From: Roseomonas sp. GC11
GTDB lineage: Bacteria; Pseudomonadota; Alphaproteobacteria; Acetobacterales; Acetobacteraceae
Assembly (NCBI RefSeq): GCF_024437745.1
Contig: NZ_JANFNY010000061.1
Location: 1-32,299, forward strand
Direction of reading: 5' to 3'
DNA length: 32,299 bases
The notes under the pieces: model-generated
The model's database searches: none
Told to the model about the DNA's origin: nothing
What the model saw: only the letters and a program-made list of their open reading frames with translations
Shown here: one piece after another, positions 1-7,272 of the stretch
Layout: the number at the start of each line of letters is the position of its first letter
How positions within the stretch are numbered: the stretch's first letter is position 1
Position numbers and translations under genes: made by a program

Positions 1-747
1 GCCCAGGCCCGCACCCATCGCAGCGCCCTGGCGGAGGAGGAGAAGGAGGCGGCGCGCGAGGCCGCCGCCGCCGCCGCCCGCGCCGGCACGCTGCGCGAGA
101 TGCTGGAGAAGCTGGAGCAGGCGCGCGCCCGCGCCGAGGCCGAGGCCCGCGCGCGGGCGGAGCGGGAGCGGGCGGAGCGCGAGGCGGCCGAGCGGGCCGC
201 GCGCGAGCGGGCCGCGCGGGAGGCGGAGGCCCTGGCCCAGCGGGAGCGCGCCGCGCGCGAGCAGGCCGCCCAAGCCCAGCGTGAACAGAGCCAGCGTGAA
301 CAGAGCCAGCGCGAGCAGGAGCGCCGCCAGGAGGCCAGCCGCGCCCCCGCCACGCCTCCCCCACCGGCGGGGGGCCGGGCCGTGCCCGTGGCCGGGGAGG
401 TGACGCGCGATTTTGGCGACAGCACCTCCGCCGGCCCGGCACGCGGGCTGACCTATGCCGCGCCGCCGGGGGCGCGCGTCGTCAGCCCCTGTGGCGGCAG
501 CATCGCCTTCGCCGGGCCGTTCCGCTCCTATGGCCAGCTGTTGATCGTCGATTGCGGCGGGGGCTACCATGTCGTCCTGGCCGGGCTGGACCGGCTGGAC
601 GCCGAAACGGGCGCCCGCGTCCTGGCGGGGGAGCCGCTCGGCCAGCTCGGCGCCGGGGAGGAGAATGGCCGCGCCTCGCTCTATCTCGAATTGCGGCGCA
701 ATGGCCAGCCGGTGGACCCCAAGGGCTGGTTGCGCGGTCGTGGCTGA
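1..747 (+). CDS. envC: Murein hydrolase activator EnvC family protein (5' partial)
   Basis: The frame is open from the first base, so the start lies upstream of the window. The visible 248 codons begin with an Ala/Arg/Glu-rich coiled coil (about the first 110 residues), then a Pro-rich hinge, then a C-terminal LytM/M23-like domain. The end GRASLYLELRRNGQPVDP followed by a tryptophan matches the EnvC signature. In active M23 peptidases a HxxxD zinc site follows the first strand; here the equivalent stretch reads ARGLTYAAPPGARV with no His, and no late HxH is seen. This is the degenerate, non-catalytic state known for EnvC, which activates periplasmic amidases at the division site. It is followed by ctpA on the same strand. 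The coiled coil contains a 15-bp in-frame repeat. The degenerate domain and tail make the family call firm; which amidase it activates is unknown. Confidence 0.88.
   Translation, partial: AQARTHRSALAEEEKEAAREAAAAAARAGTLREMLEKLEQARARAEAEARARAERERAEREAAERAARERAAREAEALAQRERAAREQAAQAQREQSQREQSQREQERRQEASRAPATPPPPAGGRAVPVAGEVTRDFGDSTSAGPARGLTYAAPPGARVVSPCGGSIAFAGPFRSYGQLLIVDCGGGYHVVLAGLDRLDAETGARVLAGEPLGQLGAGEENGRASLYLELRRNGQPVDPKGWLRGRG
277..321 (+). repeat. 15-bp in-frame tandem repeat in envC coiled coil
   Basis: Two identical 15-bp units (277-291 and 292-306) and a third diverged one (307-321) encode QREQS, QREQS, QREQE. They extend the charged coiled coil by five residues per unit. Confidence 0.8.
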
Positions 748-788
748 GGGCCATCTCCCACAGGGTGCCGCCAGCGCCCGGGTGGTGG

Positions 789-814
789 CCGCCCGGCGGG
801 GACAGCCCGGGCGG
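789..814. terminator. Possible hairpin terminator after envC
   Basis: An 8-bp perfect inverted repeat (CCGCCCGG at 789-796, CCGGGCGG at 807-814) with a 10-nt loop lies 41 bp after the envC stop. There is no U-tract, so termination is only a guess. Confidence 0.3.
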
Positions 815-881
815 GGGAGAAGCGGGGCGCGAGCGGGCCGTCACGATTCTGTCGTGCCGGTTTGTCGAAAAAGGTTTCAGT

Positions 882-910
882 TTGCCCCTTGCACACGAAG
901 CCGCTCTAAG
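882..910 (+). promoter_or_regulatory. Candidate sigma70-type promoter for ctpA
   Basis: TTGCCC (882-887) and TCTAAG (905-910) are separated by 17 bp, each matching four of six consensus bases, in the least GC-rich part of the 748-975 gap. An inverted repeat CACGA/TCGTG (842-846, 852-856) lies about 26 bp upstream and could be an operator. No transcription data support either. Confidence 0.35.
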
Positions 911-975
911 GTGTCTCGCAGGGCCGTGGAACTCGCCGCGGCGAAAGGATTGCTGACCGCATGAGGGGTCACCGC

Positions 976-2355
976 ATGAAGCCTGGTTTGCGCATGGTCG
1001 GTGTGGTGGCGGCGGCCTTCGCCGCCGGCACCGTGCTCGGTCCGGTGGTGACGCCGCCCATCGTGTCCGCTCTCGCGCAGGAGGCCGGCAACCGCGCCGA
1101 GACCTACCGCCTGCTCAACCTCTTCGGCGACATCTTCGAGCGCGTCCGCGCCGAATATGTCGAGCCGGTGAATGACCGCGAGGTCATCGAGAACGCCATC
1201 AACGGCATGCTGCAGGGGCTCGACCCGCATAGCAGCTACATGAACGCCCGCTCCTTCCGCGACATGCAGGTGCAGACGCGCGGCGAGTTCGGCGGCCTCG
1301 GCATCGAGGTCAGCCAGGAGGGCGGCTACGTCAAGGTCATCTCGCCGATCGACGACACCCCGGCCGCCCGCGCCGGCGTCAAGCCCGGCGACCTGATCAC
1401 CCACCTCAACGGCAACTCCGTCCAGGGGCTGACGCTGCAGGAGGCGGTGGAGCAGATGCGCGGCGAGCGCGGCACCGCCATCAAGCTGACCATCCGCCGC
1501 CCCGGCACCGAGGCGCCGATCGAGCTCTCCCTGACGCGCGACGTGATCCGCCCGCAGGTGGCGCGCTTCCGCATGGAGGGGAATGATGTCGGCTATGTCC
1601 GCCTCTCCTCCTTCAACGAGCAGACGGACATCGCCCTGCGCCGGGCGGTGACGACGCTGCGCCAGCAGGCCGGCAATAGCCTGAAGGGCATCATCCTCGA
1701 CCTGCGCAACAACCCGGGCGGGCTGCTCGACCAGGCGGTGCAGGTCTCGGACGACTTCCTGGAGCAGGGCGAGATCGTCTCCACCCGCGCCCGCAAGGCG
1801 GATGACGGGCAGCGCTGGAACGCCAAGCCGGGCGACATCACCGACGGGCTGCGCGTCGTCGTGCTGGTCAATGGCGGCAGCGCCTCGGCCAGCGAGATCG
1901 TCGCCGGCGCCCTGCAGGACCACCGCCGGGCCGTGGTGCTCGGCACCCGCTCCTTCGGCAAGGGCAGCGTGCAGACGGTCATGCCCATCCCGGGCAATGG
2001 CGCCATCCGCCTGACCACGGCGCGCTACTACACCCCCTCCGGCCGCTCCATCCAGGCCACCGGCATCAAGCCCGATATCGAGGTGCTGGCGACACGGGAG
2101 GAGGCCAATGCCCCGGTGCGCGACCGCGAGGCCGATCTGCGCCGCGCGCTCCGCAACGACGCCGCCGCCGAAGCCCCGCAGCTGCCGCCGCTGAACCTGC
2201 CCGCCGGCGTGGCGGACAAGGTGCAGCGCCTGCCGCCCGAGGGGGCGCCGTCCTTCGACCCCACCAAGCCGGAGACGGATTTCCAGGCCCAGCAGGCCGC
2301 CAACCTGCTGCGCGCCTGGGCCGCCGCCGAGCCGCAGCGCCGCGCCGCGCGCTGA
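976..2355 (+). CDS. ctpA: S41 family carboxy-terminal processing peptidase (CtpA-like)
   Basis: A 459-residue periplasmic serine protease. Residues 1-34 form a Sec signal peptide (basic start, hydrophobic core, cleavage after SALA). A PDZ domain spans about 106-175 and the S41 core follows. The catalytic dyad is Ser304 in GGSASASEIVAG and Lys329 in SFGKGSVQ; their 25-residue spacing equals that of E. coli Prc (Ser430/Lys455). CtpA enzymes trim C-terminal tails of envelope proteins, and some degrade murein endopeptidases, which fits the EnvC-like neighbour upstream. I chose ATG 976 because GAGGGG (963-968) lies 7 nt upstream and it gives a clean signal peptide; ATG 961 in the same frame, with a weaker AAAGGA 11 nt upstream, is the alternative and adds five residues. 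The next gene starts 28 bp downstream, so an operon is likely. Confidence 0.95.
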   Translation: MKPGLRMVGVVAAAFAAGTVLGPVVTPPIVSALAQEAGNRAETYRLLNLFGDIFERVRAEYVEPVNDREVIENAINGMLQGLDPHSSYMNARSFRDMQVQTRGEFGGLGIEVSQEGGYVKVISPIDDTPAARAGVKPGDLITHLNGNSVQGLTLQEAVEQMRGERGTAIKLTIRRPGTEAPIELSLTRDVIRPQVARFRMEGNDVGYVRLSSFNEQTDIALRRAVTTLRQQAGNSLKGIILDLRNNPGGLLDQAVQVSDDFLEQGEIVSTRARKADDGQRWNAKPGDITDGLRVVVLVNGGSASASEIVAGALQDHRRAVVLGTRSFGKGSVQTVMPIPGNGAIRLTTARYYTPSGRSIQATGIKPDIEVLATREEANAPVRDREADLRRALRNDAAAEAPQLPPLNLPAGVADKVQRLPPEGAPSFDPTKPETDFQAQQAANLLRAWAAAEPQRRAAR

Positions 2356-2383
2356 GGCCGGGCACGGCGCGGATCCGGGGGGC

Positions 2384-3769
2384 ATGAGCAAGGGCGCGGG
2401 TTTCGCCTGGCGGGCGCTCGGCCTGTTCTGGCTGGGCGTGCTGGCCGGGGGGGCTGGCGGCATCGCCTGGCTCGACCATCTCGGCCCGCTGCCCGCCCCG
2501 CCCCAGGGCGCCAGGCTCCAGGGCGCCGCGCCCCAGGGTGTCGCGCCCCAGGGTGTCGCCTCCCTGGCCGGCCTCGCCCCGCGCGATACGGCCCCGCCGG
2601 CTTCCGCCGCCGCTCCCGCTGGCCCCACCGCCCCGGCCATGCCGCCGGCCCTCTCCCCGGCCACGCCGGCCGCGATCCCGCAACCCGCCCCCGTGGTAGA
2701 GCGCATGGTGGAGCGCATGGCGGAGCGCGGGGTGGAAGCGCCCGCCGCCCTGCGCGCACCGCCCGCGCCGCCGGACGCCCCGCCCAAACCGCCCACCGAG
2801 CCACCTACCGAGCCGCCCCTGGCCACCGCGCCGCGCGCGGAGATCGTCACCGCCGCCCTGCCGCCGCCCGCCGCGCCCGAGCCGCCCCTGGCCCCGCCCG
2901 AGGCCCCGGCACCGCCGCCCCTGCCGCCGCCCCTCCAGGCGGCGCGGGAGGCCGGGGGCGGCCCCATCCCGCCGCCCGACCCGGCGCTGCTGGAAAACTC
3001 GCCCTACGGCCCCCTGCCCCGCGTCACCACCGATGGGCGGGAGCCACGGCTGGCCTATGCCCGCCCCTTCCCCGCCGGCGAGGCGCGGCCACGCATCGCC
3101 CTGGTGGTGGGGGGCTTCGGCCTCTCCCCGGCGCGTTCGGAAGAGGCCATCCGCCGCCTGCCGGCCGCCACCACCCTGGCCTTCATCCCGCAGGCGCTGC
3201 GGCCAGACCTGCTGCTGGCCCAGGCGCGGGCCCGCGGCATGGAGGTGGTGCTGGGCCTGCCGCTGGACTCCGGCGGCGCCGAGCCGGGGGAATTCGCCCT
3301 GCGCCCGGGCCTCGCGCTGTGGGAGAACCAGGAGCGGCTGCACCGCGCCCTGGGCCGCATGGCCGGTTATGCCGGCGTCATCGGCGCGCTGAGCAACCAG
3401 CGGGGCGAGCGCTTCGCCACCGACCGCGCCCAGCTGGACGCGGTGCAGGAGGAAATGCAGGCGCGCGGCCTCTATTACCTGGAGCCGCGCCCCGGCGCCC
3501 CCGCCCCGGCCGAGGCCTGGGGCGCCAGCGCGGATCTCATCCTGGACGAGCCGCTGACGCGGGGCGAGCTGGAACGCCGCCTCACCGCGCTGGAAGGCAT
3601 CGCGCGGGAACGTGGCAGCGCCCTCGGCCTCGCCGCCGAGCCGGCGCCGCTGCTGGTGGACCGCATCGCCGCCTGGGCCGCCGGGCTGGAGGAGCGCGGC
3701 TTCACCCTCGCCCCCGCCAGCGCGGTGACGCGCGCCCCGGCCTCCGCTTCTCCGTCCGCTTCCAGGTAA
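2384..3769 (+). CDS. Divergent polysaccharide deacetylase family protein (YibQ-like), active site apparently lost
   Basis: A 461-residue protein with an N-terminal membrane anchor or signal (about 7-30), a long Pro/Ala-rich low-complexity linker (about 37-210), and a C-terminal NodB-like fold (about 235-455) of the divergent deacetylase family. Family hallmarks, by comparison with E. coli YibQ, are an Asp-Asp after the first strand, HLPM, NNHMGS and a late GHPHP. Here the equivalents read VVGGFG (Gly243-Gly244), GLPL, SNQRGE (Gln339) and LAAEPA, so every recognisable metal or catalytic position is replaced. It may be a binding or scaffold protein rather than an enzyme. The deacetylase assignment rests on fold, length and its usual place between ctpA and rppH. 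It contains a 4 x 15-bp repeat. ATG 2384 follows a GGGGGG run. The stop is 3 bp before rppH. Confidence 0.85.
   Translation: MSKGAGFAWRALGLFWLGVLAGGAGGIAWLDHLGPLPAPPQGARLQGAAPQGVAPQGVASLAGLAPRDTAPPASAAAPAGPTAPAMPPALSPATPAAIPQPAPVVERMVERMAERGVEAPAALRAPPAPPDAPPKPPTEPPTEPPLATAPRAEIVTAALPPPAAPEPPLAPPEAPAPPPLPPPLQAAREAGGGPIPPPDPALLENSPYGPLPRVTTDGREPRLAYARPFPAGEARPRIALVVGGFGLSPARSEEAIRRLPAATTLAFIPQALRPDLLLAQARARGMEVVLGLPLDSGGAEPGEFALRPGLALWENQERLHRALGRMAGYAGVIGALSNQRGERFATDRAQLDAVQEEMQARGLYYLEPRPGAPAPAEAWGASADLILDEPLTRGELERRLTALEGIARERGSALGLAAEPAPLLVDRIAAWAAGLEERGFTLAPASAVTRAPASASPSASR
2501..2560 (+). repeat. 15-bp x 4 in-frame tandem repeat in the deacetylase-like gene
   Basis: Four 15-bp units (2501-2515, 2516-2530, 2531-2545, 2546-2560) encode PQGAR, LQGAA, PQGVA, PQGVA just after the membrane anchor. 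The last two differ only at the final base. A copy-number change would alter linker length without a frameshift. Confidence 0.85.
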
Positions 3770-3772
3770 TCC

Positions 3773-4267
3773 ATGACCGCTGAACTTCCCTACCGGCGCA
3801 ATGTCGGCGCCGTGCTGTTCAACCGCGCCGGCCAGGTGCTGATCGCCCGCCGCGCCGATGTGGCGCAGGATGCGTGGCAATGGCCACAGGGCGGGCTGGA
3901 TGCGGGGGAAGAGCCCGCCAGCGCCGTGCTGCGCGAATTGCGCGAGGAAATCGGCACCGCCTCCGCCACCCTGCTCGGCGAGGTGCCGGAATGGCTGACC
4001 TATGACCTGCCGGCGGAGCTGGTGGGCAAGGCGCTGGGCGGGAAGTACCGCGGGCAGCAGCAGAAATGGTTCGCCCTGGGCTTCACCGGGGAAGACCACG
4101 AGATCCGGCTGGACCAGGACCCGCATCCGGAATTCAACGCCTGGCGCTGGGCCGAGCTGGAAGACGTGCCGGAGATCGTTGTGGCCTTCCGCCAGCCCAT
4201 CTACCGGCGGGTGGCGGAGGTCTTCGCGGCCTTCAAAGGATGGGCAGCAGGGGGCTCCGCCCCCTGA
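3773..4267 (+). CDS. rppH: RNA pyrophosphohydrolase RppH (Nudix)
   Basis: A 164-residue Nudix hydrolase. The Nudix box lies at residues 40-62, with G40, E46 and the RELREEIG core (R54, E55, E58, E59). The N-terminus YRRNVGAVLFN and the WQWPQGG lead-in are typical of RppH/IalA enzymes, which remove pyrophosphate from the 5' triphosphate of mRNA and start RNase-dependent decay. It starts 3 bp after the preceding stop, so it is probably co-transcribed with ctpA and the deacetylase-like gene. The last residues (AGGSAP) and the TGA stop lie inside a GC-hairpin repeat (4248-4303), so the natural C-terminus seems to be set by that element. Confidence 0.95.
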   Translation: MTAELPYRRNVGAVLFNRAGQVLIARRADVAQDAWQWPQGGLDAGEEPASAVLRELREEIGTASATLLGEVPEWLTYDLPAELVGKALGGKYRGQQQKWFALGFTGEDHEIRLDQDPHPEFNAWRWAELEDVPEIVVAFRQPIYRRVAEVFAAFKGWAAGGSAP

Positions 4268-4303
4268 CCCCCGCTGGGGGGACAGGGTCCCCCCAGGCCC
4301 CGC
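4248..4303 (+). repeat. Type I paired-hairpin repeat, copy 1 (sense to rppH)
   Basis: Hairpin A has arms 4248-4255 and 4259-4266 (CAGGGGGC / GCCCCCTG, loop TCC). Hairpin B has arms 4274-4283 and 4287-4296 (CTGGGGGGAC / GTCCCCCCAG, loop AGG). A conserved GCCCCGC tail ends at 4303. Copy 4 at 13560-13615 matches it at 53 of 56 positions in reverse complement. The rppH stop lies in hairpin A. Likely a transcription terminator or mRNA 3' protector, but with no U-tract. Confidence 0.85.
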
Positions 4304-4326
4304 CATCAGTTTGGCGCCAACGGATC

Positions 4327-4380
4327 GCGGGGTCCGGGGTGGCCGTGCCACCCCGGTGGGGGCGCGGGGGCAAAGCCCCC
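4327..4380 (-). repeat. Type I paired-hairpin repeat, copy 2 (sense to pmbA)
   Basis: Read on the minus strand it starts 1 bp after the pmbA stop: hairpin A (arms 4375-4380 and 4366-4371, loop 4372-4374), then hairpin B (10-bp arms 4347-4356 and 4334-4343, loop 4344-4346), then the ACCCCGC tail (4327-4333). It faces copy 1 head to head, with a TTGGCGCCAA palindrome (4311-4320) between them. This fills the 114-bp convergent gap between rppH and pmbA. Confidence 0.75.
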
Positions 4381-4381
4381 C

Positions 4382-5704
4382 CTAACTCCCGGCCACGGTC
4401 AGATCATCAATCCGCAGCGTCGGCGCATCCGTGCCGCGCCGGAAGCGCAGATCCCCGGCGGCGCGCAGGCGCAGCAGCATATCCTTCAGATTGCCGGCGA
4501 TGGTGATGCCCGACACCGGCTCCGCCAGCGCGCCATCGCGGATCATGAAGCCCGCCGCGCCCCGGCTATAATCGCCGGTGACGCCGTTGACGCCCATGCC
4601 GATCATCTCGGTCACATAGATGCCTTCGGCGATATCGGCCATCAGCGCCTCGGGCGTGCCCTGCCCGCCTTCCAGCCACAGATTGGTGGTGGAGGGCGAG
4701 GGCGGGCCGGAGACGCCGCGGCTGGCATGGCCGGTGGAGGCCAGGCCCAGCTGCCGCGCGCTGCGCCAGTCCAGCACCCAGCTGGACAGGATGCCATCCT
4801 CGACCAGGGCGAGCGGCGCGGCCGGCATGCCCTCGCCATCGAAGGGGCGGGAGCGCAGGCCGCGCGGGCGCAGCGGGTCATCGCGCAGCGAGAGCCCCGC
4901 CGGCAGCACGCGCTGCCCCATGCGGTCGCGCAGGAAGGAGGTGCCGCGCGCCACGCTGGCCCCGTTCAGCGCCCCGGCCAGATGCCCGGCCAGCGAGGCG
5001 GAGACGCGCGGATCATAGACCACGCTGCGCCGGCCGGTGCGCGGCCGGGCCGGGTTGAGGCGCTTCAGCGCCCGCTCGGCGGCGGCGCGGCCGAGGCCGG
5101 CGGCCTCCTCCAGATCGGCGAGGTGGACGGCGCTGCTGAAATCATAATCGCGCTCCATCCCCGTCCCCTGCCCCGCCACGGCGGTGACGGAGATGGAATG
5201 GCCGCTGCGCGCATATTCCCCGCGGAAGCCCTGGCTGGTGGCCAGCGCGATCTCGGAGCGGGAGAAGCCGGCCTCCGCCTCCACGCTGGCGATGCCGGGG
5301 CGGGACAGCGCCGCCTCCTCCGCCGCCGCCGCGCGGGCCAGCAGGGCCTCGGCCTCTGGCTCGGCCGGGTCGTTCAGGGCGAGGTCGGGCGGGGTGAAGG
5401 CGCGGTGCTCGCCCAGGCCGCCCAGCGGGTCCTCCGGCACGGCGCGGGCCATGGCCACGGCGCGCTCGGCGAGGGCCTGGAAGCCGCGCGGGTCGGCATC
5501 GGTGGCGGAGACGATGGCCTGCCGCCGCCCGACGAAGACGCGCAGGCCGAGATCCAGCCCCTCCGAGCGTTCGAGATGCTCGACCTTGCCCAGCCGCCGC
5601 TGCACGGAGAGCGCGGCGCCGGTGACGAGCAGCGCATCCGCCGCCTCCGCCCCCGCCGCGCGGGCGGCGGCGAGCAGGGAATCGAGCCTCTCGAGTCGGG
5701 TCAT
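4382..5704 (-). CDS. pmbA: TldD/PmbA family protein, PmbA (TldE) type
   Basis: A 440-residue protein with the PmbA C-terminal signature GVNGVTGDYSRGAAGFMI and the central GRRSVVYDPRVSASLAGHLAGALNG stretch in pieces typical of the family. TldD carries a HExxxH zinc motif; none is present here, so this is the non-catalytic partner PmbA/TldE. In E. coli TldD and PmbA form a heterodimeric protease that matures microcin B17 and degrades CcdA. No tldD is in this window, so the partner must be elsewhere. ATG 5702-5704 overlaps the TGA stop of the upstream M16 gene (ATGA), which implies translational coupling and a shared transcript. The stop TAG abuts a type I repeat. Confidence 0.9.
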   Translation of the reverse strand: MTRLERLDSLLAAARAAGAEAADALLVTGAALSVQRRLGKVEHLERSEGLDLGLRVFVGRRQAIVSATDADPRGFQALAERAVAMARAVPEDPLGGLGEHRAFTPPDLALNDPAEPEAEALLARAAAAEEAALSRPGIASVEAEAGFSRSEIALATSQGFRGEYARSGHSISVTAVAGQGTGMERDYDFSSAVHLADLEEAAGLGRAAAERALKRLNPARPRTGRRSVVYDPRVSASLAGHLAGALNGASVARGTSFLRDRMGQRVLPAGLSLRDDPLRPRGLRSRPFDGEGMPAAPLALVEDGILSSWVLDWRSARQLGLASTGHASRGVSGPPSPSTTNLWLEGGQGTPEALMADIAEGIYVTEMIGMGVNGVTGDYSRGAAGFMIRDGALAEPVSGITIAGNLKDMLLRLRAAGDLRFRRGTDAPTLRIDDLTVAGS

Positions 5705-6966
5705 GCGGCGAGCTTCTCCGCGATGCTGGGCAGGCCGGGCACCTTACCAGCCGGGCCGAGCGCCGCCAGCGTCGGGCGCGAGCGGAAGAGCTGCGCCGCC
5801 ACCGCCTGCACCTGCTCCACCGTCACGGCGGCGATCTTGGCCTTGGTTTCCTCGGGCGGGATGACGCGGCCATGCACCTGGATCTGCCGCGCCAGCTGCT
5901 CGCAGCGGCTGCCGGTGGATTCGAGGGACATCAGCACCGAGGCGCGCAGCTGCGCCTTGGCGCGGGCCAGTTCCTCCTCCGTCACGTCGTGCTGGACGCG
6001 GCGGAGTTCCTCCAGCGCCACGGGCACCAGCTCCGCCGCCTGGTCCTCGCCCGTGCCGGCGTAGATGGCGAAGAGGCCGCTGTCGCGGAACATCTGGGTG
6101 AAGGAATAGATCGAGTAGACCAGCCCGCGCTTCTCCCGGATCTCCTGGAAGAGGCGGGAGGACATGCCGCCGCCGAGCAGGGTGGAGAGCAGCATGGCCG
6201 GGTAGTGCCCCGGCGTCGCCACCGCCGGCCCCTCGAAGCCGAGCACGACATGGACCTGATCGAGGTCACGCTCCTCGCGGAACTCGCCCCCGCCATAGCG
6301 GGCGACCTCGGAGGGGCTGGGGGCGACCAGCGGCAGGTCGGCGAAGTGGCGCTCCACCAGCGGGACGAGGCGCTCATGCTCCAGCGCGCCGGCGGCGGCG
6401 ACGACCATGCGGCTCGGCCCGTAATGGCGGCGCATATAGTCCATCAGCACCTCGCGGCCCATGCCGCCCACGCTCGCCTCCGTGCCGAGGGTGGGGCGGC
6501 CCATCGGCTGGTCGGGGTAGGCGGTGGCCTGGAAATGGTCGAAGACGATATCGTCCGGCGTGTCGTTGGCCTGGCCGATTTCCTGGAGGATGACGCCGCG
6601 CTCGCGCTCCATCTCCTCGGGGATGAAGGTGGAATGCGTCAGGATGTCGCCGATGATGTCGGCGGCGAGCGGCATGTCCTCCTTCAGCACCTTGGCGTAG
6701 TAGGCGGTGTTCTCGCGCGCCGTGTAGGCGTTGAGATGGCCGCCGACATTCTCGATCTCGCGGGCGATGGCGGCCGCGTCGCGCGCCGCGGTGCCCTTGA
6801 AGGCCATGTGCTCCAGGAAGTGGGAGGCGCCGTTCTCGGCGGCCGATTCATCACGCGTGCCGGCATGGACATAGGCGCCGATGGAGACCGTCTCGACCCG
6901 GGGCATGGTCTCGGAGACGATGGTCAGGCCGTTCGGAAGGCGCGTCAGCCGCACCGCTTCAGACAT
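5701..6966 (-). CDS. M16 family zinc metallopeptidase (processing peptidase-like)
   Basis: A 421-residue single-domain-pair M16B peptidase. The inverted zinc motif HFLEH occupies residues 49-53 (His49, Glu52, His53). The third ligand is probably Glu129 in VILQE, 76 residues after the second His, as in the mitochondrial processing peptidase beta subunit (H105/E181). The later segment GGGMSSRLFQEIREKRGLVYS is the typical C-terminal-half motif. No signal peptide is visible, so it is probably cytoplasmic; bacterial members degrade peptides. I took ATG 6966 because family similarity begins there (MSEAVRLTRLPNGL); GGGA lies about 9 nt upstream. It overlaps pmbA by 4 nt. In many Alphaproteobacteria this gene follows thrC directly; here a chemoreceptor gene lies between them. 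Confidence 0.93.
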   Translation of the reverse strand: MSEAVRLTRLPNGLTIVSETMPRVETVSIGAYVHAGTRDESAAENGASHFLEHMAFKGTAARDAAAIAREIENVGGHLNAYTARENTAYYAKVLKEDMPLAADIIGDILTHSTFIPEEMERERGVILQEIGQANDTPDDIVFDHFQATAYPDQPMGRPTLGTEASVGGMGREVLMDYMRRHYGPSRMVVAAAGALEHERLVPLVERHFADLPLVAPSPSEVARYGGGEFREERDLDQVHVVLGFEGPAVATPGHYPAMLLSTLLGGGMSSRLFQEIREKRGLVYSIYSFTQMFRDSGLFAIYAGTGEDQAAELVPVALEELRRVQHDVTEEELARAKAQLRASVLMSLESTGSRCEQLARQIQVHGRVIPPEETKAKIAAVTVEQVQAVAAQLFRSRPTLAALGPAGKVPGLPSIAEKLAA

Positions 6967-7272
6967 GTGTCGCTGTTCCCGTGTGCACCGCCGGCTTTTG
7001 GGAGGAAGCGGGCGGGCTGTTGCGTCGTGAACAATGTAAGACCGAATCTCTGGTTCTGCGACCCCGCAGCCAGAACGGTCCCGCCCCCCAGGGTTGCACG
7101 CGAAGTGATGCTGTGCCGTGAAGATCCGGCCGCCTGCCGCACGGGTCCGTGAGAAAAGCGCATCCCGGCGGCACGGAGCAGACCTTTTGCGGCGCAGCAA
7201 AGACCGCTTCTTAACCCCCTTGCCAGGATGATCCGGCCGGACTGCACGGAAGTTCCGCGCTGGGGGGGTGTC
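6967..7272. other. Divergent intergenic region between the M16 gene and the chemoreceptor gene
   Basis: These 306 bp must carry the promoters for both divergent genes. I see no convincing -35/-10 pair on either strand, and no sigma54 or flagellar sigma28 site. The only structure noted is an inverted repeat GTTCTG/CAGAAC (7053-7058, 7071-7076) with an inner CTGC/GCAG pairing. No gene is supported here. Confidence 0.5.

Noticed and set aside
877-4351. Long minus-strand open frames (696 and 761 codons) opposite ctpA, the deacetylase-like gene and rppH
   Set aside because: They have Ala/Gly/Arg-rich composition with no domain, while the plus strand encodes complete recognisable proteins. High GC keeps the antisense frames open.
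4248-4381. CRISPR array from clustered short palindromes
   Set aside because: The hairpins are not regularly spaced identical repeats with unique spacers, and no cas genes are present.
7170-7200. Possible sigma54 promoter (GGCAC ... TTTTGC) before the chemoreceptor gene
   Set aside because: GG and GC are 17 bp apart; the -24/-12 class requires 10.
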